DNA of 64,000 bases from Rheinheimera oceanensis (GTDB lineage Bacteria > Pseudomonadota > Gammaproteobacteria > Enterobacterales > Alteromonadaceae), in NCBI RefSeq assembly GCF_018831085.1, contig NZ_JAGPNM010000007.1:1579-65578 (forward strand). The letters run 5' to 3'. The position numbers were made by a program, and so were the translations under genes. Positions 46,110-54,587 of this stretch are shown here, in pieces (within the stretch, counting starts at the first letter, position 1; each line of letters begins with the position of its first letter). Below the pieces are notes generated by a model. That model saw only the letters and a program-made list of their open reading frames with translations, did no database searches and had not been told where the DNA came from.

Positions 46110-47046
46110 ATGCAGGCTTGGTATAGTTAAGGATTAGCCGGCAGTGGAATTTTAGCGGGCTTTTATCCCAGGGGGTAAAGCGGTTTAGCAAATAGGGCGG
46201 GGTAGCTGCCGTGCAAATGCCCCAGTTAGTAATCACCGCACTGCTAAAACCGGCTTTGGCGACCAGTTTTACCGTAGAGTCATCAAAATCGGTATCTTGT
46301 ACCCCGTTAGGGTAGGCAAAATGCTGTACTGCTTTGCCAAGCCAGTTTTCCAGTTGCTGCCTGGACTGAGTAATTTCCTGCAACTGCTGTTCTTCAGGCA
46401 ACACTTTTAAAATAGGGTGGTTTACCGTATGAGCGCCAATGGTAACGCCGCTATCCGATAGCTGCTTTATCTGTGCAGGTGACATCATCAGTGGTTCTTG
46501 CTCAGTGGCATTATTTTGCTGATAAAACTGGTTAATTTTTTCCAGCCGCTGGGCTACGGGTAAATATTTTAGTTTTTTCAGCCATTGCTGTGCTTTACTG
46601 CGCCGGTCTGCGGCATCAGTTAAGGTTAGCTGTGTATCGTCCAGCAACAGTCGCTGGCGCTCAGGTTGCGAGAACAGATAAATCAGCCGGTCATTCCACA
46701 TATTGGTGCCCTGGCTAAACGCTGTAGCAACATACACCGTGGCCGGGATACCGTATTTAGCCAGAATAGGCTGCGCTACGGTCAGGTTATTCAGATAGCC
46801 ATCGTCAAAGGTGACACACACTGCATTGGCAGGCAAAGTATTGTTTTGCAGGTGTTGCAGGGCATCCTGTAGTGACAGCGGGCTAAAATAGTTGCGCAAT
46901 AAGCGCATTTGCCAGTCGAATATCTCTGCGGTAGGTTCGCTTGGCCGCATAGGATCGGGCTTTGCCAGTACCTGATGGTAAATCAGAATATTTAGCTTAT
47001 TGCGGCCCAGCAATTTACCGGTAACTTGCAGTATTTTATGCAACAT
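46102..47046 (-). CDS. Polysaccharide deacetylase family protein
   Basis: This 314-residue protein has a NodB-type domain. LIYHQVL is at about 20-26, the metal-binding/catalytic aspartates are in VTFDDGYLNN, and the histidine pair is in GAHTVNHPIL. It removes N-acetyl groups from a polymer or lipid-linked sugar. I chose ATG 47046, which follows GAGG and overlaps the upstream asparagine-synthase-like gene by 11 bases; a longer frame to 47154 would run inside that gene. It differs from the usual XrtA deacetylase, which starts with LTVDVEDYF. Confidence 0.88.
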   Translation of the reverse strand: MLHKILQVTGKLLGRNKLNILIYHQVLAKPDPMRPSEPTAEIFDWQMRLLRNYFSPLSLQDALQHLQNNTLPANAVCVTFDDGYLNNLTVAQPILAKYGIPATVYVATAFSQGTNMWNDRLIYLFSQPERQRLLLDDTQLTLTDAADRRSKAQQWLKKLKYLPVAQRLEKINQFYQQNNATEQEPLMMSPAQIKQLSDSGVTIGAHTVNHPILKVLPEEQQLQEITQSRQQLENWLGKAVQHFAYPNGVQDTDFDDSTVKLVAKAGFSSAVITNWGICTAATPPYLLNRFTPWDKSPLKFHCRLILNYTKPAYV

Positions 47047-48847
47047 AACCAGCCTCATGTTGTTGCAGCCACAGCTCCAGCGTAACCATAATCCATACCA
47101 GTTCGCCATAATAACCCGAATGGCCCTGCTGATAGGTTGCCAACGCCTGATCAATAAAGGCTGGCTGAATAATATTGCGCTGTTTCAGGCTGGCAAGGCT
47201 GTTGGCCGTTATTTGCTGCAGTTTTGGTTGTTGTTTCATCCATACGCCAAACGGCAGGCCAAAACCATGTTTGCTTTTGCTCAGGGTGGCATCGGGCAGA
47301 AAACCGGTAAAACTACGTTTGTAAAAATCACGCAGTTTTTGCCCTGGTGCTTTGATACCGGCGCTGACTTTGCAGCTAAAGTCGACCACTTCTTTTTCAA
47401 ACAACGGGTAACGCACTTCAACGCCTGCCAACTGACACATGCTGCTAACTTTAACCAGATCGTTATCGGCCAGGGTAAACTTCCAGTCCAGGTACATCAT
47501 GCAATCAACGGCATCAGCAGAGCGGCAAGCTTTATAGCGTTGTTGCTTTTGCTGTAGCGGCAACTGGCTGTCAATATGGGCGATAAACTCCGGGCAAAAC
47601 ATTTGCTTAATATCAAACCGGTTTAAAAAGTTGTAGCTGTCCAGCCGATCCGGCAAGGCAACTTTGGCCTGATTAATATAGCTATATGCTTTTTTCAGCC
47701 CCGGTAATTTCGCCGCAAAGTTGTTGTAAAAACATAAGTCCAGTGATGACTGTAGTAAGCCTGGCAGGGCGCGGTAATGTTCAAAGGTTTTTTGTTTTAC
47801 GTAACGCTCATTACCGGCAAATATTTCGTCACCGCCATCACCGGCTAACAGCACTTTTATACCATCGTCTGCAGCTACTTTGGCGCAGATATAAGCAGCC
47901 ATGGCAGAAGAATTACCAAAGGGCTCGTTAAAGGCGGCAGCCACAGTGCTGAAATGCTGTGTAATCTCTTCCGGTTGCAGGTAATGCACTTTATGTTCGG
48001 TGCCGAAATGTTTTGCTGTGATCAGGGCGTAGGCTGTTTCGTCGTAACCTTTGGCTTCAAAACCAATAGAGTAGGTTTTTGCACTAACACCAGTATCAGC
48101 GCTGTGTTTTGCCAGCATACCGGCAACAGTTGAGCTATCCAGCCCACCACTTAAAAAGGCGGCACAACCAGGGCTGATATTACGAGCAACGGCTTCAGAG
48201 ATCAGTTGCTGACATTGCTGCTGTAATACCTGTTGCGGTGCGGTTGATGGGGTGAAATCCGGCTGATAATAGGTTTCGCTGTGTAGGTTACCGTCGGCGT
48301 TTATTGTAAGGGCGACACCCGGTTCCAGTTTTTTAATCTGCTGATATATCGCATCAGGCGATGGAATGCAGTGAAAATACAAGTAGTTATAAACTGCCTG
48401 AGTATCCAGGCTTACGCTGGGGTTGTGCCGGCGCAATAACGACAGGCTATCGCTCAGCAGCAGTGTACCGTGCTGCCTGCTGTCGATATAACAAGGCACG
48501 GCGCCGACGTGGTCATTAACTATCCGGATCGTGCCCTGAAGTTTGTCGGCAATAATCAATACAAAGAAACCGGCGATCTGCGGATAAAACTGATGTGGCT
48601 GTTGCTGATACAGCTGTAGAAACCATTGTGCGGCATCGCCTGGCAGGTAATCCTGGTTATATGGCCTTACCCGGCCCAGCAGACACACCAGTGTCTGGTC
48701 GTCTTCTGCTACCTGCAACGGGCGCTGGCTGAAAATATGCAGGGTATTCAATGCACCTGTACCATTAAGGCTAAGCATATTGGTGTGCGGTGTGGTAGCA
48801 CCGGCATCAGTTGCTGTAGAGGTGTAAGTTCCTGCATGGCGCCACAT
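47036..48847 (-). CDS. Asparagine synthase-like protein lacking the glutaminase cysteine
   Basis: This 603-residue protein has the AsnB layout. An N-terminal Ntn-like domain contains GFFVLIIADKL, and the C-terminal ATP-pyrophosphatase domain has the PP-loop FLSGGLDSSTVAG and GDGGDEIFAGNERY. The expected N-terminal catalytic Cys2 is absent: the preferred start (ATG 48847, AAGGA eight bases upstream) gives MWRHAG. The glutaminase site therefore should be dead, and the enzyme may use free ammonia or another amine to amidate an acid. The downstream deacetylase gene overlaps by 11 bases. Confidence 0.82.
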   Translation of the reverse strand: MWRHAGTYTSTATDAGATTPHTNMLSLNGTGALNTLHIFSQRPLQVAEDDQTLVCLLGRVRPYNQDYLPGDAAQWFLQLYQQQPHQFYPQIAGFFVLIIADKLQGTIRIVNDHVGAVPCYIDSRQHGTLLLSDSLSLLRRHNPSVSLDTQAVYNYLYFHCIPSPDAIYQQIKKLEPGVALTINADGNLHSETYYQPDFTPSTAPQQVLQQQCQQLISEAVARNISPGCAAFLSGGLDSSTVAGMLAKHSADTGVSAKTYSIGFEAKGYDETAYALITAKHFGTEHKVHYLQPEEITQHFSTVAAAFNEPFGNSSAMAAYICAKVAADDGIKVLLAGDGGDEIFAGNERYVKQKTFEHYRALPGLLQSSLDLCFYNNFAAKLPGLKKAYSYINQAKVALPDRLDSYNFLNRFDIKQMFCPEFIAHIDSQLPLQQKQQRYKACRSADAVDCMMYLDWKFTLADNDLVKVSSMCQLAGVEVRYPLFEKEVVDFSCKVSAGIKAPGQKLRDFYKRSFTGFLPDATLSKSKHGFGLPFGVWMKQQPKLQQITANSLASLKQRNIIQPAFIDQALATYQQGHSGYYGELVWIMVTLELWLQQHEAGYVA

Positions 48848-48892
48848 TGTTGTATTCCTTACTTTATTCACAGTTAACAATCATTGTTTCAC

Positions 48893-49858
48893 TTAACTAC
48901 TGGCCGGTATTTTTTTACGTAAAAACAGTTTATACAGCGGCGGTACTGCGCATATAGCGCTAAGCAGTATTGCTTTACCCAACCGGTAACGATAGCGAAT
49001 GCAGCCTTTAAACGATACCAGCGCTTTATCCCGGTGGCCTTGCATCATGGCATTATAGCCATAAGTAAAATGCCGGCCGCCCAGATAGTTGTTAACAACC
49101 GCCTGAGATTCGCGTGCGCCGGAAGGGCAGGTAAGGCCGTAGCGTGCCACCGCAGATTCAAGCACCAGCAGGCTGAAGTTTTTCGCATGTACTTTTTTTG
49201 TTGTGCTGTCAGGGTTATCGCGGTAAACCGCATAGGTTCGGGACAGCTTGGCCATTTGATAACGTTGCGATATCCGCAGCCATAAATCGTGATCTTCGCC
49301 AATGCGGTAATCCGTATTAAACATACCAATGTCTTCTATTACTTCCCGGCGTAGTACGGCTGTGATGGTATGGATAACCGAATCTTTCAGCAGCTTCAGG
49401 TATAACCAACCACTGTAATAGGTATCTTCAGCTGTATCAGCCTGTTTGGTATCAGCCAGTTGAGCTGAGATTTGCTCCAGCGACGTTTCATCATGCCAGA
49501 TGACCCAGCCGCAATAGCATAAACCGATATCCGGGTGTTGTTGTAAATAGGAAATCTGTGCGGTTAATTTACCGGGTAACCATAAATCATCGCTGTCATT
49601 AAATGCAATAAACTGACCGTTGGCGATGCGCATACCGGCATTTCGTGCGGCGGCGGGCCCCTGGTTAGCTTGCTGCAGTATGGTAATTTTGTCACCAAAT
49701 TGGCGCAAAATATCAATGCTGTTATCGGTTGAACCATCGTCAACTACGATGACTTCGATATTGCTGTAATCCTGCGCCAGTACGCTGTCAATCGCTGCGC
49801 TAATATGTGCTGCACTGTTATAGCACGGGATAATGACACTGACTAAAGGGCTTGTCAT
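48893..49858 (-). CDS. Glycosyltransferase family 2
   Basis: This 321-residue GT-A enzyme begins MTSPLVSVIIPCYNSA. It contains the conserved VIVVDDGSTDNS and the metal-binding motif in AFNDSDDLWLPGK. It transfers a sugar from a nucleotide donor to the growing EPS unit. I chose ATG 49858, right after the upstream gene's stop codon; the in-frame 49882 would overlap it. A C-terminal amphipathic helix may contact the membrane. Donor and linkage are not predictable. Confidence 0.9.
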   Translation of the reverse strand: MTSPLVSVIIPCYNSAAHISAAIDSVLAQDYSNIEVIVVDDGSTDNSIDILRQFGDKITILQQANQGPAAARNAGMRIANGQFIAFNDSDDLWLPGKLTAQISYLQQHPDIGLCYCGWVIWHDETSLEQISAQLADTKQADTAEDTYYSGWLYLKLLKDSVIHTITAVLRREVIEDIGMFNTDYRIGEDHDLWLRISQRYQMAKLSRTYAVYRDNPDSTTKKVHAKNFSLLVLESAVARYGLTCPSGARESQAVVNNYLGGRHFTYGYNAMMQGHRDKALVSFKGCIRYRYRLGKAILLSAICAVPPLYKLFLRKKIPASS

Positions 49859-49859
49859 T

Positions 49860-50777
49860 TCAGATACCATTGCAAATACCAAAGTCCTGCTTAAACTGGT
49901 GTACTTTTTCCTGCAGGCGTATTGTATTGTTACTAAACACCGTGTTGCTGCTCAGATGTGGCGGTGTGAGCCTGGCAATATCTGTCAGCCTTGCTGCCAC
50001 CAGATCGATATGTTGCCGGGCAGACTGGCGCGGTGGCGGTGCTCCCCAGCCTGAGCGCCATAGCGGTGTATTTTGCAGGGTGCGTTTAAGCATGTTTTTC
50101 AGCCGTACGGTTTTTTCTGCCGCTTGATCGCCGCGCCATACCGGCGGAATAGTGGCAAAGTCTGCTGTTAGCTGTACTGATTGCAGCCAGTCTTGCCATT
50201 TGTATTCTGATATATGCGGATAGGCTTTTACCGGGATCCATGGCACACGGAATGAGTCGGCAAGTATGGCGCCATGCATTGCCTCTGTTAGCAGCAATTC
50301 AGTCTGGCGGATGCCGTCAAACACCTGCAAGAAAGGTTTTCTCGGATCAAGAAAGTGGATACCCGCCTGCTGGCATACTGTTTCCCAGTCACCCAGCCGG
50401 GCGCTTTCACAGTGCGGCATAAAACTGACTTTATAGTGTTTTTCTACAGCAGGAGCATACAACTGTGCAGACAATGACGCCGGGTCAGTAATTGCCAGCT
50501 CTGCGGGCAGCCCCAGCGCCTGTGCTGTTAGCGGGCCGCGGACACAATAGAACTTCCAGTTTGCATTAATGGCTGGTAACTGGCCATAACCGTGGCCGGA
50601 ACCAAAAACGGTTACCGCTGGTGCCGGTGGAATACGGTGGTTCAGCAGAGTACCTACACCAACAAACAGCTCGGCTGCATCGGCACGGAAAAAATCCGGG
50701 AATAGCTGCTGCCATAACCAGGGATTCAGATCGTCGCCGAAATTACCTTCTTTGTCTTTAAAATAATAAAGCTGCAA
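49860..50777 (-). CDS. Polysaccharide pyruvyl transferase family protein
   Basis: This 305-residue protein has the CsaB/PssM-like order. NFGDDLNPWL (about 13-22) is followed by FVGVGTLLN, FGSGHG, VRGPLTA and the C-terminal LLTEAMHGAILADSFRVPWIPV. It transfers pyruvate from phosphoenolpyruvate as a ketal on a sugar residue, adding negative charge. It sits between the flippase and a family 2 glycosyltransferase, a common order in exopolysaccharide loci. Confidence 0.9.
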   Translation of the reverse strand: MQLYYFKDKEGNFGDDLNPWLWQQLFPDFFRADAAELFVGVGTLLNHRIPPAPAVTVFGSGHGYGQLPAINANWKFYCVRGPLTAQALGLPAELAITDPASLSAQLYAPAVEKHYKVSFMPHCESARLGDWETVCQQAGIHFLDPRKPFLQVFDGIRQTELLLTEAMHGAILADSFRVPWIPVKAYPHISEYKWQDWLQSVQLTADFATIPPVWRGDQAAEKTVRLKNMLKRTLQNTPLWRSGWGAPPPRQSARQHIDLVAARLTDIARLTPPHLSSNTVFSNNTIRLQEKVHQFKQDFGICNGI

Positions 50778-50792
50778 AATACTGTCCTTGTA

Positions 50793-52226
50793 TCAGAGCC
50801 TGAATTTCAGGGCTTCGTTAAAACGTTCTTTAAAACACAAGCGCAGAGCAAGCGCATAAAACACTGCGCCAGCCACTATCATGATCACCAGCCGCAGTAG
50901 CATTGCCATGTCAGCCAATAGCAGTTGCTGCATAGCGTACAATAGCCCCAACATCGTGCAGGATAACAACAATGGTGGTATCACTGCCCCGATAATCGCC
51001 GTGCTGCTGATACCCGCGCGCGAAGCGCACAAGTATACCGCAAACAGAAAAAACAGCGGGGTGGTAATAAGCCAGGACGCCGCCACTGCAGTAATGCCGT
51101 AACCTGATGCAAAATAAATGGCAATAGCAGTAAGCAGCAGTGAAAAACTAACGTGAATAAGCCCGGTAGATGGAAAGCCTAATGCTTTCATCAGAGGGGT
51201 AAACAGGTTTGAAATAATACGCAGCGGTATTGTCAGCAGTATCAGTTGCAATGGTAACACAGCATGACTCCAGTGCTGGCCCAGTATCAGTTGCACCAGC
51301 TCGTCAGCCGTGGCGGCAAAACCATAAAATAACGGAAAGCAGAATAACGTAATAATGCGCAGCATATAGCAGAATACCTGCTGATACTTTTGCTTGTCAT
51401 GCCCGATAGCGGCATACATCGGGTAGGCCACTTCATTAATCAGCGGCATGGCTTTTGTCATTGGCATTAATGCCAGATGCATGGCCACGGCGTAATATCC
51501 CAACTGGTTTGCCTCAATGAATCTGGCAGCAATCAGAATGTCGGCTTTCATAAACAGGGTAAACAGTATGCCGGTAGCCATCAGTGTCAGGCCAAATTTT
51601 AAAGCCGGCAGCATGCCACTGAACTGAAACAGAGGTAAGTAAAACCGGCGCAGCGCCAGGTTATAGCCAACAGCACGGATAAACACCACCGCAATATTTG
51701 ACAGTATTAATGACCAGAAACCAAAACCGTAAAATGCCAGCAGTAAGGCCAGCGCACTGCCGCTGAGGGTGGCTGCAAAATCGATTTTAGAGCGGCTTTT
51801 AAAATTCATTTCTCTGGCAAGCAGGTTAGATGACACTGTGATCCATGGCATAACCAAAAACACAGTTGCCGAAGCGTATAACACATATTGCAAAGCGGGT
51901 TGCTGGTAAAAAGCCGCCACAGCACCAGCAAAGCTGAGCTGCAATATGGCCAGGCTACCGTTTAGCAGCATCAGTAAGCAGAGAATTTTTCTGATGTAAG
52001 GCTCATCCAGCTGTTTTTGCCGCACCAGCACATCACCCAATCCGGCGCTGGCAAATTGTAGTGCCAGCATCAGGACCATTTCAGCAATGGCAACTATGCC
52101 ATAATCAGCAGGAGTAAGCAGACGGATAACTAACAGTGATGCCAGCCAGGTGAATACCTGTGACAGCAGGCGTAAACTTAATGTCCATCTGAAGGCCGTT
52201 CGGGCCCGGCTGGATATGCTATCCAT
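50793..52226 (-). CDS. Oligosaccharide flippase (Wzx-like)
   Basis: This 477-residue polytopic protein belongs to the MOP/polysaccharide transporter superfamily. RTAFRWTLSLRLLSQVFTWL is at about 8-27, with SLLVIRLLTPADYGIVAIAEM after it and about 12 to 14 hydrophobic segments. It flips the lipid-linked repeat unit across the inner membrane. I chose ATG 52226, five bases after AGAGGA; earlier in-frame starts (52250, 52436) lack a ribosome-binding site and run into the divergent promoter region. It leads the minus-strand unit 52226 to 44041. Confidence 0.92.
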   Translation of the reverse strand: MDSISSRARTAFRWTLSLRLLSQVFTWLASLLVIRLLTPADYGIVAIAEMVLMLALQFASAGLGDVLVRQKQLDEPYIRKILCLLMLLNGSLAILQLSFAGAVAAFYQQPALQYVLYASATVFLVMPWITVSSNLLAREMNFKSRSKIDFAATLSGSALALLLAFYGFGFWSLILSNIAVVFIRAVGYNLALRRFYLPLFQFSGMLPALKFGLTLMATGILFTLFMKADILIAARFIEANQLGYYAVAMHLALMPMTKAMPLINEVAYPMYAAIGHDKQKYQQVFCYMLRIITLFCFPLFYGFAATADELVQLILGQHWSHAVLPLQLILLTIPLRIISNLFTPLMKALGFPSTGLIHVSFSLLLTAIAIYFASGYGITAVAASWLITTPLFFLFAVYLCASRAGISSTAIIGAVIPPLLLSCTMLGLLYAMQQLLLADMAMLLRLVIMIVAGAVFYALALRLCFKERFNEALKFRL

Positions 52227-52387
52227 GCAATCCTCTTGAATTGTTGCCATAACTTTTACGGCAATGCGCCATTCTAACGTCTGACGCACTAAAGTTAAAG
52301 CCGGATGATCACTAATGCTAAATTGGCCGGATTTTGCTATGGTTAATGCGTTTTCGCGTTCAATAATATTTATCACGGATGGTAATG

Positions 52388-53104
52388 ATGAAAAAATCAG
52401 CTTTTCTTTATACCGCAGCACTAATATTACCAACATCTGTTTTGGGTTTTGACTTTACGCCTACGCAGGCCGAGTTCAATGCCTGGGATCAGCGCTGTAA
52501 ACTGGCCTACTCTGCCACCGGTGCTGCGCGTAAATCCGGTTTGTATCCTAACCAGAGTAAAGCCGAAGGTAGCAAGGCCCTGGCCTTTGCTGAATCTGCC
52601 GGCGGGGCCTGGCACTATTGTGCCGGCGTGGTGTACCTCAAACGTGCAGAGGCAAGCTCGGGAAATTTGCGTGAGGCAAGTTTAAAACGGGCTTTGAGTG
52701 AAATTCAGTTTACTGCACGTAATATCAATAAAGACCACAGCTGGTATCCGGAAATTTATATTGATATGGCCAAGGTGCATTTTGAAATGGGTGATAAAAA
52801 AGCCGGTTTTGAGACGCTGCGTGGCTTACTAAAAACACACAAAAATAACTCTCTGTCTTACACGGCTTTAGCTTATTACCTGAAAAGAAACGGCGATGCC
52901 AAAGCAGCACTAAAAGTATTGAAGCAGGCACCGGACAGTTTGCAGGCAGAATCGGCAGAGTTAAACTACTTTTTAGGCTGGTACTCACTTGATGCCGGGC
53001 AAACTGATGATGCCGTGCAGTATGCCACCAGAGCTTACCAGCTTGGCTACCCTGTGCCGGGGCTGAGAAATAAACTGCAGGCACAAGGCAGAATAATACC
53101 TTAA
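52388..53104 (+). CDS. Exported TPR-like protein of unknown function
   Basis: This 238-residue protein starts with a signal peptide (MKKSAFLYTAALILPTSVLG) and has tetratricopeptide-like helices (ASLKRALSEIQFTARNI; YTALAYYLKRNGDAKAALKVL). Cysteines at about 34 and 76 may pair. Three ATGs lie at 52379, 52385 and 52388; I prefer the last, just after a GGA-rich stretch. It is a lone plus-strand gene between two minus-strand EPS blocks, suggesting a periplasmic accessory role. No known family is recognised. Confidence 0.75.
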   Translation: MKKSAFLYTAALILPTSVLGFDFTPTQAEFNAWDQRCKLAYSATGAARKSGLYPNQSKAEGSKALAFAESAGGAWHYCAGVVYLKRAEASSGNLREASLKRALSEIQFTARNINKDHSWYPEIYIDMAKVHFEMGDKKAGFETLRGLLKTHKNNSLSYTALAYYLKRNGDAKAALKVLKQAPDSLQAESAELNYFLGWYSLDAGQTDDAVQYATRAYQLGYPVPGLRNKLQAQGRIIP

Positions 53105-53154
53105 GGCATATCTGTGCTTAATTAAGCGCAGAGTTTCGGCCGTGCAGGTGTTAT

Positions 53155-54504
53155 TTAGTAGGTCAGCTTTGGCCGGTAGGGAGTGCTTTCTACCGCGACT
53201 TCGCTTTTAGCTGGCGGCTGTTCCGGCTGATAAAGTTTATATATCGATATAGCAGAGACGATGCCGGCCAGGGCATAGAATAAGTCAAAATAGGCCAGGC
53301 TAACGTTAGCACCGGTAACACAAAAGCCTATCAGGGATAATGATATTGCCGCGCTGAGTTTTTCGCACCAGAGCTGTTGATATTTTTTGGCTTTTAACCG
53401 GCTACTTCGGTTTACCCATAACATACTCATTAAAATCATCAGGAAAATGCCCAGGCCAACATAGCCGTGATCTCCCAATACCTGGAAATAAATATTATGT
53501 GCGGCTTTAGGCGCTGAACCTTCGGGGATCTCCGGTGTTTCAATCGGGCCAAAAAACGGTGTGAAAGGCGCATAGCTGTGCCATACCAAATGGTCTGTTG
53601 CGCCCATAAAGCCGGCACCTGTAATAGGGTGGTCGCGCGCTATCATAACTGCAATTTTCCAGGCCCATAACCTGCCGATAAAAGAGGCGTCGTCGGTGGA
53701 TGCGGTTTCAATGGTACTTTGTCTTTCCCGCCAATGTTCCGGTGTCGATTGGTAAGCCGTGGGCAAAATGATAATGGCTAACAAGGCCCAAAGTAGTTTA
53801 CGTTTAGATTTCCACCAGAATGCTAATGCCAGTATTGTCAGGCCAATAAAACCACCGCGCGAACCCGTGCCAACAATAGCAAGAATGTTCATTAGCAACA
53901 GGCCCCATAAACCCAGTTTTAAGTAATAATGCCGGGTGGCGTAGATCAGATAGACAATCAATGGAATACACATATTAACCGCAACGGCGAAATCGTTGCG
54001 ATCGCGGATAGCACCAGCCCGGCCTGTAACCATATGGCCGCCACCTGACAGAATAAACTTAACCGACTCCATGGCCGCATAGGATGAAATAGCCAGCACA
54101 ATTGCCCATATTAAGGTGTCGATATGTAGTTTTTTATTAATAATCAGAGATATAAAGAAGTAAAAAATTAATACCTTAATAAACTGCTGCCAGTAGTCAG
54201 TGGCGTACGTTGAGATACTGTGCAAGCTGGTAAACGAGGTTATTAGTGTCCAGATGCCAAATAGCAAAATCCAGAAGCTTATTGAATTAAAAGCAAATGT
54301 CTTTCGCTTTTGCACCACAATATAAGAGATAACCGTAACCAGTACTATGGTCAGGTTAAGCCGGAAACTGCTGGAAAAACCAAATGCCCAGTTCGCCGGG
54401 GCCATCAGCGAGATCCATGCCCAGGATGCAATACCCAAGAATGGCCGTTTAAAGCAGAAGTAAATCGCGACAAATAAAAACAGAACCAGTAATAAATCGC
54501 GCAT
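53155..54504 (-). CDS. Putative O-glycosylation ligase, exosortase A system-associated
   Basis: This 449-residue polytopic protein begins MRDLLLVLFLFVAIYFCFKR, and WISLMAPANWAFGFSSS follows. This matches the O-antigen ligase-like family linked to XrtA. About 10 to 12 membrane helices and a long periplasmic loop (about 250-330, containing GAGFMGATDHL) are visible. It probably ligates or polymerises the lipid-linked glycan, possibly onto PEP-CTERM proteins. Its ATG overlaps the stop of a 27-codon gene by one base, so it is translationally coupled to that gene. Confidence 0.9.
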   Translation of the reverse strand: MRDLLLVLFLFVAIYFCFKRPFLGIASWAWISLMAPANWAFGFSSSFRLNLTIVLVTVISYIVVQKRKTFAFNSISFWILLFGIWTLITSFTSLHSISTYATDYWQQFIKVLIFYFFISLIINKKLHIDTLIWAIVLAISSYAAMESVKFILSGGGHMVTGRAGAIRDRNDFAVAVNMCIPLIVYLIYATRHYYLKLGLWGLLLMNILAIVGTGSRGGFIGLTILALAFWWKSKRKLLWALLAIIILPTAYQSTPEHWRERQSTIETASTDDASFIGRLWAWKIAVMIARDHPITGAGFMGATDHLVWHSYAPFTPFFGPIETPEIPEGSAPKAAHNIYFQVLGDHGYVGLGIFLMILMSMLWVNRSSRLKAKKYQQLWCEKLSAAISLSLIGFCVTGANVSLAYFDLFYALAGIVSAISIYKLYQPEQPPAKSEVAVESTPYRPKLTY

Positions 54505-54587
54505 CAGCTTTTATCCTGCCTGTCAGCCCAATATAACAAATAGCACACCGCGATTATGGCTGTTAACAGGTAAAAACTGTCGATCAT
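54504..54587 (-). CDS. 27-residue single-helix membrane peptide, coupled on both sides
   Basis: I translated this codon by codon. It starts MIDSFYLLTAIIAVCYLLY (residues 1-19), one transmembrane helix, and ends with a polar charged tail (WADRQDKS). Its ATG overlaps the stop of the upstream CoA-ligase-like gene (ATGA), and its TGA overlaps the ATG of the downstream ligase (TGATG). An AAGG lies upstream. The reading frame exactly fills the gap between two conserved genes. It is too short for ordinary gene calling. A small regulatory or assembly subunit of the ligase is the best guess. Confidence 0.7.
   Translation of the reverse strand: MIDSFYLLTAIIAVCYLLYWADRQDKS

Noticed and set aside
47000..47557. 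185-codon plus-strand frame opposite the asparagine-synthase-like gene
   Set aside because: It is an antisense shadow of two confident genes; the translation is low in recognisable structure.
52323..52337. Possible sigma-54 site TTGGCCGGATTTTGC upstream of the TPR-like gene
   Set aside because: GG-to-GC spacing is one base short, a change that normally abolishes RpoN recognition.
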